From contig PULL01000297.1 of the NCBI GenBank assembly GCA_003550945.1, positions 1 through 7,980 on the forward strand: a stretch of DNA of 7,980 nt, read 5' to 3'. The stretch is from Thioalkalivibrio sp. (GTDB lineage: Bacteria > Pseudomonadota > Gammaproteobacteria > Ectothiorhodospirales > Ectothiorhodospiraceae). The notes beneath the pieces are model-generated. The model was not told the origin of the DNA. It ran no database searches and saw only the letters and a program-made list of their open reading frames with translations. Positions 1 through 5,951 of this stretch are shown here, one piece after another (the first letter of the stretch is position 1; every line of letters starts with the position of its first letter). The translations under genes and the position numbers were made by a program.

Positions 1-773
1 CGGAAACGCGCCTCGTCCTCGCGCGCCCGGATGGCGTCGGCGAAGGACTCCTGCACCGGCTCCGGCGGCTGCGCCTGCTGCATCGACATCGCGGTCACCA
101 TGATGCCGGCGCCATAGGCGTCGAGAGCACTCTGAAGCACCTGACGGGCGGTGACCGCGATATCGCCGCGGCCCTCGCCGAGAATGAAGTCGAGGTTGCT
201 CTTGCCCACGCGCTCGCGAATCGCCGATTCCATCAGCAACTGCACCGTGCGATCTGGGTTGCGCACGTTGAACTTGAAGTCGACCACGTCGAGCACGCGG
301 TACTGCACCGCGATATCGACATCAATGATGTTTTCGTCGGCCGTCAGCATCAGCGCGCGGTGCTGCAGCGTCCGGATGCTATCGACGTTTTCGACCTCCA
401 CGCGCTCGATCGGGAACGGCAGATGCCAGTTCGGACCCGGCGTCGAGACCTGCTGGAAGGAACCGAAGCGCAACACGACGCCCCGCTCACCCTCGCTGAC
501 GATGTAGAACCCGGAGGCCAGCCAGACAACCAGCGCAATGATCAGCGCGAGGCTCACCACCGCCTTGGAGTTCCGCCCCATGCCGAACCCGCCACCGCCA
601 TCCGAATCACCGCCGCCGCCTTTGCCGCCGAACAGGCTGTTCAGCTGCGCAGAGACCTTGCGCATCATTTCCTCGAGGTCGGGCGGACGCTGACCACCAC
701 CGCCACTGCCACCTCCGCGCTGACCTCCGCTCCACGGATCGCGCTGATTGTTTCCCGGTTCATTCCAGGGCAT
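1..773 (-). CDS. hflK: HflK, FtsH protease modulator (5' part, truncated by window edge)
   Basis: HflK forms the HflK-HflC prohibitin-type complex in the inner membrane that encloses the FtsH protease and modulates membrane-protein turnover. Read on the minus strand from ATG 773-771, 257 codons are open to the window edge and the C-terminal part is missing. The protein shows a Gly-rich cytoplasmic N-terminus (residues about 15-62), the conserved stretch PDLEEMMRKV (31-40), one membrane helix (about 71-92), then SEGERGVVLRFG (93-104), which opens the SPFH/band-7 domain. The start is supported by GGAG at 781-784, seven bases upstream. It is the first gene after its own promoter at 854-882. In many gammaproteobacteria hflK follows hfq-hflX; here maeA lies upstream instead. 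hflC is expected beyond the left edge, which is inference. Confidence 0.96.
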   Translation of the reverse strand, partial: MPWNEPGNNQRDPWSGGQRGGGSGGGGQRPPDLEEMMRKVSAQLNSLFGGKGGGGDSDGGGGFGMGRNSKAVVSLALIIALVVWLASGFYIVSEGERGVVLRFGSFQQVSTPGPNWHLPFPIERVEVENVDSIRTLQHRALMLTADENIIDVDIAVQYRVLDVVDFKFNVRNPDRTVQLLMESAIRERVGKSNLDFILGEGRGDIAVTARQVLQSALDAYGAGIMVTAMSMQQAQPPEPVQESFADAIRAREDEARF

Positions 774-853
774 TTACTGACTCCACTATCGGTACAGCCA
801 TATGAACGTGAAACGGGCATTTGGTTCGGCCGCAGTCTCACGTAGGGGCGTGC

Positions 854-882
854 ATTTTAGGTACCCCCTCCGAACCCCGCAA
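854..882 (-). promoter_or_regulatory. Sigma70-like promoter for hflK
   Basis: On the minus strand, TTGCGG (877-882) and TAAAAT (854-859) are separated by exactly 17 bases. The -10 box matches consensus at 5 of 6 positions. It lies in the 165-base gap between the maeA stop and the hflK start, giving a leader of about 75 bases. It suggests hflK is transcribed independently of maeA. No clear intrinsic terminator for maeA was seen in this gap. Confidence 0.5.
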
Positions 883-938
883 CCCTGCCTGTCCCGGGGC
901 GGGAAATGCCAGAGCCGCAGGGGAGCAGCCGGCCGGGA

Positions 939-2612
939 TCAACCCACGTAGCTGATGTACGCGGGGTCGTACATCTGCTCGCCCATCACTGCGTCCAGAT
1001 CGGCAGGCTCCGGGATCCTAGCCAGGTCTTCGGCAAAGGCGACCCGTGCCACCGCCACCGCGATCTGCAGCGACACCTCGCGCACCCGCTGCAGCGACGG
1101 GTACAGGGAACCCTGGTCGAGGTCGGCCTGATCGACGCCCTCGGCCAACGCGCGTGCCGCCGCCATGAACATGCTGTCGGTGATCCGCGACGCCTGCACC
1201 GTAACGGCACCGAGGCCTACGCCCGGGAAGATGTAGGAGTTGTTCCCCTGCCGCGGTACAAAGCGCCGCCCTTCGAAGTCCACCGGGTCGAAGGGACTTC
1301 CGGAGGCGAACAGGGCCTTGCCCCCGGACCAGCCATACGCCTGCTCGGCGGTACACTCGGATTTGGAGGTCGGGTTCGACAGCGCGAAGATGATCGGGCG
1401 CTCGTTCAACCGCGTCATCGTCTCGATGACCTCGCGGGTGAACGCATTGGCCACCGCACCGACGCCGATGATGGCCGTCGGACGCAGGATCTCGACCGCG
1501 TCGAGGAAGTCCTGCACCTGCGGATGCTCGTGGGCATAGGGCCGTTTGTGTTCCGCCAGCGTGACCCGGCTGCGCACCACAAGCCCCCGCGAGTCGACCA
1601 TCCAGCAACGCTGACGGGCCGAGACCTCGTCCATGCCCTCCGCCACCAGCGCGGCCGTCAGCAGATCGGCAATGCCCGTCGCCGCCTCGCCCGCGCCGAG
1701 GAACAGGAAGGTCTGGTCGCGCAGCGCCCCGCCCGTAACCCGCAGCGAGGACAGAATGCCGGCGACCGTCACCGCTGCGGTGCCCTGAATATCGTCGTTG
1801 AAGCAGGGAATGCGATCGTGGTATTCGTGCAGCAGGCGGAACGCGTTGTGGTTCGCGAAGTCCTCGAACTGCACCACGATACCCGGGAAAACCTCCTGCG
1901 TGGCCTCGAGGAACTCGGCCATCAACCCGTCGTATTCGCCCCCGGTCAGGCGCCGCTGGCGCATACCGAGATACAGCGGATCCTCCAGCAACGCCTCGTT
2001 GTTCGTACCCACGTCGAACATCACCGGCAGGCAGCGCCGCGGATGCACCCCTGCACAGGAGGTGTACAGCGCCAGCTTGCCGATGGGAATGCCCATGCCG
2101 CTTGCGCCGAGATCGCCGAGGCCCAGGATGCGCTCGCCGTCGGTGACGCAGATGATGCGGGCATCGCGATAGGGCCAGTTGCGCAATACCGAAGACACCT
2201 TGCCCCGGTCAGCCGCCGACACGTACAGACCGCGCGGACTGCGGTAGATGTGGCCGTACTGCTGGCAGGCGAGCCCGACGGTCGGCGTGTAGATCACCGG
2301 CATCATTTCGTCGGGGTTTTCCATGATCACGCGGTAGAACAGCGCCTCGTTCCGGTCCTGCAGCGCCTGCAGCATGATGTAGCGCTCGAGCGGCGAGTCG
2401 ATGCGCCGGAAGTTCTCCAGCACCCGCTCCACCTGTTCCTCCTGGGAGGACACGTGCGGCGGCAGCAGGCCGCAGAGACCGAGCATGTCGCGCTCGCGCA
2501 GCGTGAACGCCGAGCCCTTGTTCAGCGAGGGGTCGCGCAACAGCGCCATGCCACGGGGAAACCATTCCGGAAGGGGTCCCGGCAACGGGTCGCCGGGTGA
2601 ATACTGCGGCAT
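939..2612 (-). CDS. maeA: NAD-dependent malic enzyme (oxaloacetate-decarboxylating)
   Basis: It oxidatively decarboxylates L-malate to pyruvate and CO2 with reduction of NAD(P), linking the TCA cycle to pyruvate; the enzyme is cytoplasmic. The product is 557 aa, close to E. coli MaeA (565). Visible family landmarks are VIYTPTVG with the catalytic Tyr at about 108, IGKLALY with the catalytic Lys at about 179, metal ligands in QFEDF (Glu250, Asp251) and FNDDIQGT (Asp274), the dinucleotide-binding loop FLGAGEAATG (304-313), and the late signature ALSNPTSKSE. The frame stays open 346 codons further upstream, but that part is antisense to the patatin gene. ATG 2612-2610 is chosen because homology begins there and GAGG (2622-2625) sits nine bases before it. 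The preference for NAD over NADP is inferred from overall resemblance to the MaeA/SfcA subgroup (no C-terminal phosphotransacetylase domain as in MaeB). It has its own promoter. Confidence 0.96.
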   Translation of the reverse strand: MPQYSPGDPLPGPLPEWFPRGMALLRDPSLNKGSAFTLRERDMLGLCGLLPPHVSSQEEQVERVLENFRRIDSPLERYIMLQALQDRNEALFYRVIMENPDEMMPVIYTPTVGLACQQYGHIYRSPRGLYVSAADRGKVSSVLRNWPYRDARIICVTDGERILGLGDLGASGMGIPIGKLALYTSCAGVHPRRCLPVMFDVGTNNEALLEDPLYLGMRQRRLTGGEYDGLMAEFLEATQEVFPGIVVQFEDFANHNAFRLLHEYHDRIPCFNDDIQGTAAVTVAGILSSLRVTGGALRDQTFLFLGAGEAATGIADLLTAALVAEGMDEVSARQRCWMVDSRGLVVRSRVTLAEHKRPYAHEHPQVQDFLDAVEILRPTAIIGVGAVANAFTREVIETMTRLNERPIIFALSNPTSKSECTAEQAYGWSGGKALFASGSPFDPVDFEGRRFVPRQGNNSYIFPGVGLGAVTVQASRITDSMFMAAARALAEGVDQADLDQGSLYPSLQRVREVSLQIAVAVARVAFAEDLARIPEPADLDAVMGEQMYDPAYISYVG

Positions 2613-2688
2613 CGGGTAGTCCCTCGGGCCGACTGTGGAAGGGCCTTGCTGGCACCTGGACCGGACGCCTTCCGGCCCGGTCGGAGCC

Positions 2689-2717
2689 AGTATCCGGCGC
2701 CCATTCCGGTGCGTCAA
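2689..2717 (-). promoter_or_regulatory. Sigma70-like promoter for maeA
   Basis: On the minus strand, TTGACG (2712-2717, 5 of 6) and GATACT (2689-2694, 4 of 6) are separated by 17 bases, predicting a leader of about 70 bases before the maeA ATG. Just downstream, at about the expected start site, is an inverted repeat GACCGG-N12-CCGGTC (2659-2682), which could be an operator or a 5' hairpin. A second inverted repeat, GGACC-CGC-GGTCC (2773-2785), lies between this promoter and the divergent patatin gene. No equally good plus-strand promoter was found in the 216-base divergent gap. Confidence 0.5.
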
Positions 2718-2828
2718 CCGGCCTTCGGGTTCATCCAACGAGCGCGGCAAGGGCAAGGATCCCGCCGGGGCTGGACCCGCGGTCCCAGGAGGCGAACAAT
2801 CGGACCATGCCCAAATGATGGAGTCGCC

Positions 2829-3743
2829 ATGGCAGGGCCATCGGAGCAGAAGAACCAGACCGTTTCCCTGGTGCTGGGTTCGGGCGGGGCGCGGGGTCTG
2901 GCGCACATTGGCGTGATCCAGGAACTGGAAGCCCGCGGCTACGGAATCCTGGCGATCTCGGGGAGCTCGATGGGCGCGCTGGTCGGCGGCATTCACGCAC
3001 TGGGGGAACTGCAGACCTATGCGGACTGGGTCGAGGGCCTCAGCCAGACCGACGTGATCTCGCTGCTCGACTGGTCGTTTTCCGGCGGCGGGATGATCAG
3101 CGGCGACAAACTGATGCGCAAGCTGAAGGATCTCGTCGGCGACCGGGATATCCAGGATCTTCCGATCAGCTACACGGCCGTCGCAGTCGACATCCACAGT
3201 GGCCGGGAAGTCTGGATGAGCGATGGCCCGCTGTTCGATGCCATCCGGGCCTCGATTGCGATTCCTGCAGTGTTCGCACCGCACCGGTACCGTGGCCGCA
3301 CGCTGGTGGATGGCGGACTGCTCAACCCGGTGCCCGTGGCTCCCACGCTGCGCACATTGACGGACCTCACCATCGTCGTCGACGTGAACGGACCCGCGCC
3401 CGCGCCCCCCGTGGACGAGGACGAAGACGATCACGACGACAATGCCGGCCTGCTGCGGCGCATGCTCGGCTACGTGGAGTCGCTCGGCATGAACGGTGCG
3501 CCGACGGCCGAGAGACTGGCTCTTTCCGAGGTCCTGATGCGCTCCCTGGAAACCATGCAGGCCGCCCTGACCCGGCATCACCTCGCAGTGTTTCGCCCCG
3601 ACCTCGTGATCAGCATTCCGAAGAACACCTGCATGGTCCACGAATTCCACCGGGCCACGCCGGTGATCGAACTGGGCCGAACCACGGCCCGCGAGCGGCT
3701 GGACTACCTGGAAGAGAACGGCAGCCCGGGTGCGCCGTACTGA
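2829..3743 (+). CDS. Patatin-like phospholipase family protein (RssA-like)
   Basis: A predicted serine lipid acyl hydrolase with a patatin Ser-Asp dyad; the physiological substrate is unknown. It has 304 aa, close to E. coli RssA (301). Motifs are the oxyanion loop GSGGARG (17-23), the nucleophile elbow GSSMG (45-49, Ser47) and the DGG motif with catalytic Asp161 (VDGGLLNPVP). No signal peptide is seen, so it is likely cytoplasmic or membrane-associated. Start ATG 2829 has GGAG at 2820-2823, five bases upstream, and homology starts soon after; the frame is open further upstream to 2646 but that stretch lies over the divergent promoter region. An acidic stretch, VDEDEDDHDDN (195-205), follows a Pro/Ala run and looks like an exposed loop. 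It is divergent from maeA and appears monocistronic. There is no rssB-type response regulator beside it, so the rssA symbol is not assigned. Confidence 0.93.
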   Translation: MAGPSEQKNQTVSLVLGSGGARGLAHIGVIQELEARGYGILAISGSSMGALVGGIHALGELQTYADWVEGLSQTDVISLLDWSFSGGGMISGDKLMRKLKDLVGDRDIQDLPISYTAVAVDIHSGREVWMSDGPLFDAIRASIAIPAVFAPHRYRGRTLVDGGLLNPVPVAPTLRTLTDLTIVVDVNGPAPAPPVDEDEDDHDDNAGLLRRMLGYVESLGMNGAPTAERLALSEVLMRSLETMQAALTRHHLAVFRPDLVISIPKNTCMVHEFHRATPVIELGRTTARERLDYLEENGSPGAPY

Positions 3744-3748
3744 GGAGT

Positions 3749-3773
3749 GCCCGGCTCTGCAATCGAGTCGGGC
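3749..3773 (+). terminator. Hairpin just after the patatin gene, possible weak terminator
   Basis: Six bases after the patatin TGA, GCCCGGCTC (3749-3757) can pair with GAGTCGGGC (3765-3773) to give nine base pairs (one G-U) around a seven-base loop. The downstream sequence is TGAAAAGCTTCGTT, not a U-tract, so intrinsic termination would be inefficient; mRNA 3'-end protection is an alternative. Confidence 0.35.
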
Positions 3774-3798
3774 TGAAAAGCTTCGTTACCGCCCGGAC

Positions 3799-3829
3799 AC
3801 ACTTTTGAAATATTAGCGGAGTCTAATAC
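3799..3829 (+). promoter_or_regulatory. Promoter region with inverted repeat TATTAG-N6-CTAATA
   Basis: An AT-rich pocket about 50-75 bases before the small exported-protein gene contains a perfect six-base inverted repeat, TATTAG (3811-3816) and CTAATA (3823-3828), with spacer CGGAGT. This is operator-like. Possible promoter readings are TAATAC (3824-3829) as a sigma70 -10 box without a good -35 box, or ACTTT (3801-3805) with TCTAA (3822-3826) at ECF/sigmaE-like spacing. Neither is compelling. The location supports a promoter and the exact elements are uncertain. Confidence 0.35.
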
Positions 3830-3875
3830 GGGGCAACCAAACTTGAATCGGGAAATCCCCGAAGGAGTCACCCTG

Positions 3876-4277
3876 ATGACGAAGCTGAAGACACTGACCG
3901 CCCTGGCCGTTATGGGCACGTTGTTCACCGCCGGCAGCCTGTCCGCGGCGCAGCCCGCGACGGCCACCGAGGCCAAACTGGATCCCTGCCTGAACGGCCA
4001 GGTATCCGAGTCCGGCCGTTTCCCCACCCAGGCGATGGAAGATGAATTCAACCGCTACCTGAGCTGGGTCACCGAGAACGGCCTGGGCATCGAACACGCG
4101 CTGGCCAACCCGGTGCAGCCGGTTCACGCGCTGGAGCCCAGCCTGGACGCCAAGGTCTCCGCCAGCGGCCGCTTCCCCACCCAGACCATGGAAGACCAGT
4201 TCATCGCCTACGTGGAATGGGTCCAGAGCAACGGCCTCGACACCCTCCACGCCTTCGACGGCGTGATCACCAACTGA
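3876..4277 (+). CDS. Small exported protein with two 51-residue-period repeats, unknown function
   Basis: Family not recognised. It has 133 aa. Residues 1-24 form a Sec-type signal peptide (MTKLK, hydrophobic core, then SLSA before AQPA), so the mature protein is probably periplasmic or secreted, about 109 aa. The mature part is two copies of a unit of about 43 residues (35-77 and 86-128) sharing SGRFPTQ-x-MED-x-F-x2-Y-x2-WV-x2-NGL-x3-HA. The single cysteine (38) lies in the first unit only and is not in a lipobox. The start is strongly supported by AAGGAG (3862-3867) eight bases before ATG; a TTG at 3843 in the same frame has no such site and would spoil the signal peptide. The gene stands alone between the patatin and lapA genes, both in the same direction but far enough away to suggest a separate unit. 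Conserved aromatic and acidic positions suggest a small helical module. No enzyme motif is visible. Confidence 0.88.
   Translation: MTKLKTLTALAVMGTLFTAGSLSAAQPATATEAKLDPCLNGQVSESGRFPTQAMEDEFNRYLSWVTENGLGIEHALANPVQPVHALEPSLDAKVSASGRFPTQTMEDQFIAYVEWVQSNGLDTLHAFDGVITN
3978..4259 (+). repeat. Internal duplication within the exported-protein gene
   Basis: Two units, 3978-4106 and 4131-4259, are offset by 153 bases (51 codons). By eye, 24 of 43 residues are identical. The best-kept DNA core is the codons for SGRFPTQ-x-MED (from 4011 and from 4164), where most differences fall at third positions. The duplication is in frame and linked by about eight residues. Confidence 0.85.
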
Positions 4278-4298
4278 GCCCCTAGCGGCTCTCGGCAG

Positions 4299-4336
4299 GC
4301 CCTCTCCCCACCGGGCGCGACCCCGGGGGAGAGGGC
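4299..4336. repeat. REP-like GC-rich palindrome
   Basis: GCCCTCTCCCC (4299-4309) and GGGGAGAGGGC (4326-4336) form a perfect 11-bp inverted repeat around a 16-base GC-rich loop, about 20 bases after the exported-protein stop. It has no U-tract. The CCCTCTCCCC/GGGGAGAGGG arms resemble dispersed intergenic palindromes seen in many high-GC proteobacteria; membership of such a family here is inference because only one copy is in the window. It may also stabilise or end the upstream transcript. Confidence 0.55.
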
Positions 4337-4524
4337 TCACGCCATTGCAGAACCCGCTGCGCACAAGGGATGCCGGGAAAGCGCTGCAAGCCACGCTTCG
4401 GACGCTTCACGCAACGGACTGATTCGCCTTTGAGCGCCCGACCAAGTGGCGAGACCTGGCAGGTGCAGGTCCATGCGGACGCCCAGAACGGGTCCATCCG
4501 GTATCGTTTCCGGACTTCAACTGC

Positions 4525-4566
4525 GATGATGATGCCTCCCCCACCTACAACGGAGGCATCATGATC
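4525..4566 (+). promoter_or_regulatory. Hairpin sequestering the lapA ribosome-binding site and start codon
   Basis: GATGATGATGCCTCC (4525-4539) is complementary to GGAGGCATCATGATC (4552-4566) at 14 of 15 positions: eleven consecutive pairs, one G-G mismatch (4528/4563), then three more pairs, with a 12-base loop. The 3' arm holds the whole Shine-Dalgarno GGAGG (4552-4556) and the AUG (4561-4563), so the folded mRNA should hide both. This is what one expects of a translational switch such as an RNA thermometer, an sRNA or protein target, or translational coupling. No known riboswitch aptamer was recognised in 4340-4520. Confidence 0.6.
4526..4564 (+). other. Possible leader mini-ORF MMMPPPPTTEAS overlapping lapA start
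   Basis: Three ATG codons in a row (4526-4534) open a 12-codon frame with four consecutive prolines (4535-4546) ending at TGA 4562-4564, which overlaps the lapA ATG as ATGA. A ribosome on it would occupy the 5' arm of the hairpin and end exactly at the lapA start. There is no good Shine-Dalgarno before it (only CGGA at 4511-4514). The frame is also open back to an ATG at 4370, but that longer reading has no ribosome-binding site and no recognisable protein. Caution: a CCUCC anti-SD arm in this frame encodes proline anyway, so the proline run may be a by-product. Confidence 0.25.
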
Positions 4567-4797
4567 CGTTACCTGCACATCACACTGATCGCCCTTTTCG
4601 TCGCGATCGTCGCGATCTTCATGCTGCAGAACCTGCAAACGGCGACGGTCACGTTTTTCGCGGTCAGCATGACCATGCCCGTCGCGATTCTGGTCCTTCT
4701 CGTCTACATCCTGGGCATGCTCACGGGGGGATTTGCCACCGCCCTGCTGCGCAAATCGCTCCAGCGGGCTTCGGGAAAGAAGCACCCGCAGCAATAG
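4561..4797 (+). CDS. LapA/DUF1049-family small membrane protein
   Basis: The 78-aa inner-membrane protein has two predicted helices (about residues 4-22 and 40-61) separated by LQNLQTATVTFF, the kind of loop typical of the LapA domain (DUF1049, E. coli YciS/LapA), and ends in a basic tail (LLRKSLQRASGKKH) likely to be cytoplasmic. In E. coli LapA works with LapB and FtsH in controlling LPS synthesis through LpxC. Here the gene is alone, with no lapB, so the function is inferred only from the fold and LapA itself is not assigned as the symbol. The second helix carries GMLTGG, a small-residue packing motif. GGAGG at 4552-4556, four bases before ATG, gives a good start but is buried in the hairpin described at 4525-4566. 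Nothing at its 3' end suggests an operon partner. Confidence 0.87.
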   Translation: MIRYLHITLIALFVAIVAIFMLQNLQTATVTFFAVSMTMPVAILVLLVYILGMLTGGFATALLRKSLQRASGKKHPQQ

Positions 4798-4865
4798 CGA
4801 GATTCCGGCGCCGGGATCGGCCCGAGGGACTGTACAGCAGTGACCGGCTCCAGCGTGTCCAGGCC

Positions 4866-4888
4866 CGCGGGAAACCCGCGTTATTCCC
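4866..4888 (+). terminator. Candidate terminator after the lapA-type gene
   Basis: CGCGGG-AAA-CCCGCG (4866-4880) makes a compact GC-rich stem with a three-base loop, followed by TTATTCCC. It lies about 70 bases after the lapA stop. The tail has only a weak T-rich character, so this is a moderate candidate. Confidence 0.35.
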
Positions 4889-5283
4889 AATGAACACGGT
4901 TGGGTCCAACGCGCTCAGATGCCTTGCGGCCTCGGTTTCGGGGCCGAAAACGACCGGTTAAGGGTGATTTGGCACCCAAAATACGGATTTTTTCTCGAAT
5001 TATCAGCAGGTTGCCCTGGTCCGACCCCGTTGGCCACCGTCCGATTGAGATAGCACAGCGTCGGGATCATCGTGGATGCTGGGCAGGACCTGATCGACAT
5101 CTGCACTGCAGCCCTGCTGGATGATGGGCACTGCCGGGACGCCGCCGTCTCAGTCTCGAGGGGTCATAGCCCGCCCCGGCCATTGGATCTCGTTCATCGT
5201 GTTTTCCGCCCGCAGAATTTCGGGCTGCCCAGCAGTTGGTGTCGCGGGAACGGAGACCCGCAGCGCAGAAACGGGGGTTTCCC
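4889..5283. other. Gene-less stretch with an AT-rich pocket
   Basis: No convincing coding region on either strand. Short open frames here lack ribosome-binding sites and family resemblance. Notable contents are a palindrome TTTCGG-GG-CCGAAA (4936-4949), a small inverted repeat GGGTG-N6-CACCC (4962-4977) followed about ten bases later by six Ts (4988-4993), and an AT-rich patch (about 4975-5010) that stands out from the GC-rich surroundings. The hairpin plus T-run could be a plus-strand terminator, but the gap between stem and T-run is long. The region may be decayed or acquired DNA between lapA and the tRNA-Lys. Confidence 0.5.
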
Positions 5284-5904
5284 TCAGAGCCTTTGTTCTT
5301 CCAGCGAAGAGCCGGGCGCTTCAAACTCCGTCTGCCAGATTTCGCGGCTGCGCGTGTCCCCAAGAATTGCAGCGATGACGTCTGCCAGCGGCTCGCCCTG
5401 GTCCAGTCGCTTCAGATCTGGATTGACGCTCCGAAGATCGATGCGCGGACGCTTTGCGGTTGCGGGCGGACCCTTGTCTTCGAGCACTGTCTGGATGCGC
5501 CGGATCTGGTGCTGAAGTTGCTCAGCCTTCATCTGGTGCCGCCGCACGAATCCGCTCAGCCGTTCGATAAGACGCGCGGAGTCAGTCCACCGTTCACGCA
5601 GTGCGTCGATCCGTATCGAGATTCCGGCTTCGTCGAGTTCGCCGCTCGCGACTTCGAAGTCGACGAAGATACCATGGGCCAGGATCACGAACACCGTGAA
5701 TACGTTCTGAGCCTCCCCCGCCGCGAACACGCGATGGTAGCGGGTATCCAGCCAGCAGACATCAAAGTACACCTGCACGCCGGCCCTTGCCCCAGCGATG
5801 GCGTCTCCCACACGGTAGGTGCGCAGGGTCTGGTCGAAACGTTTGGATTGCAGGTCAACAGGCTTGCCGTCGATGTCGATTCTCAGCGTGTCGAACATGC
5901 CCAT
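5284..5904 (-). CDS. Hypothetical protein beginning MGMFDTL, unknown function
   Basis: The 206-aa protein has no assigned function. Start ATG 5904-5902 is supported by AAGGA (5914-5918) nine bases upstream, with the overlapping GGAAGAG (5910-5916) as an alternative. Residues 1-40 (MGMFDTL, LQSKRFDQTLRTYRVGD) recall a loose group of uncharacterised proteins from mobile or accessory regions that start MGMFDT and continue with a QTK/QSK..L..Y..GD pattern; many of those have a CxxC pair after the start, which is absent here. That comparison is from memory and uncertain. Residues 65-87 are beta-like and hydrophobic (FTVFVILAHGIFVDFEV), and 98-144 form a long charged helix, possibly a coiled coil. 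The basic, Pro-rich linker 145-160 leads to a short acidic C-terminus. No signal peptide or membrane helix. It lies between a toxin-gene remnant and gene-less DNA, consistent with accessory DNA beside a tRNA. Confidence 0.75.
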   Translation of the reverse strand: MGMFDTLRIDIDGKPVDLQSKRFDQTLRTYRVGDAIAGARAGVQVYFDVCWLDTRYHRVFAAGEAQNVFTVFVILAHGIFVDFEVASGELDEAGISIRIDALRERWTDSARLIERLSGFVRRHQMKAEQLQHQIRRIQTVLEDKGPPATAKRPRIDLRSVNPDLKRLDQGEPLADVIAAILGDTRSREIWQTEFEAPGSSLEEQRL

Positions 5905-5951
5905 GTTGGCTCTTCCTTGATGGTTCAGGTGATGGACCCGGCGGGTCTGCT

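Noticed and set aside
906..2600. 564-codon plus-strand open frame opposite maeA
   Set aside because: It mirrors a gene with clear malic-enzyme motifs on the minus strand. Its translation is rich in His, Arg, Gln and Val without recognisable domains and has no ribosome-binding site, typical of an antisense shadow in GC-rich DNA.
2613..3650. 346-codon upstream extension of the maeA frame
   Set aside because: It lies antisense to the patatin gene and covers the divergent promoter region. Malic enzyme homology begins at the ATG at 2612, which has its own SD, and the total length then fits the family.
3813..4394. 193-codon minus-strand frame over the exported-protein gene
   Set aside because: Antisense to a gene with signal peptide, strong SD and repeats; its Pro/Gly/Arg-rich part simply reads through the REP-like palindrome.
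4370..4525. Longer plus-strand frame (64 codons) ending at the lapA start
   Set aside because: No ribosome-binding site at ATG 4370 and no protein-like composition; only the short terminal part is discussed as a possible leader.
4906..4923. GGTTGGGTCCAAC as a possible second attachment site (copy of the tRNA T-arm)
   Set aside because: Only the short GTTGG...CCAAC arms match; the loop length and the flanking acceptor sequence do not.
5067..5363. 98-codon minus-strand frame and a 15-codon frame near 5160-5205
   Set aside because: No ribosome-binding site or recognisable motif; Arg/Pro-rich composition typical of noncoding GC-rich DNA.
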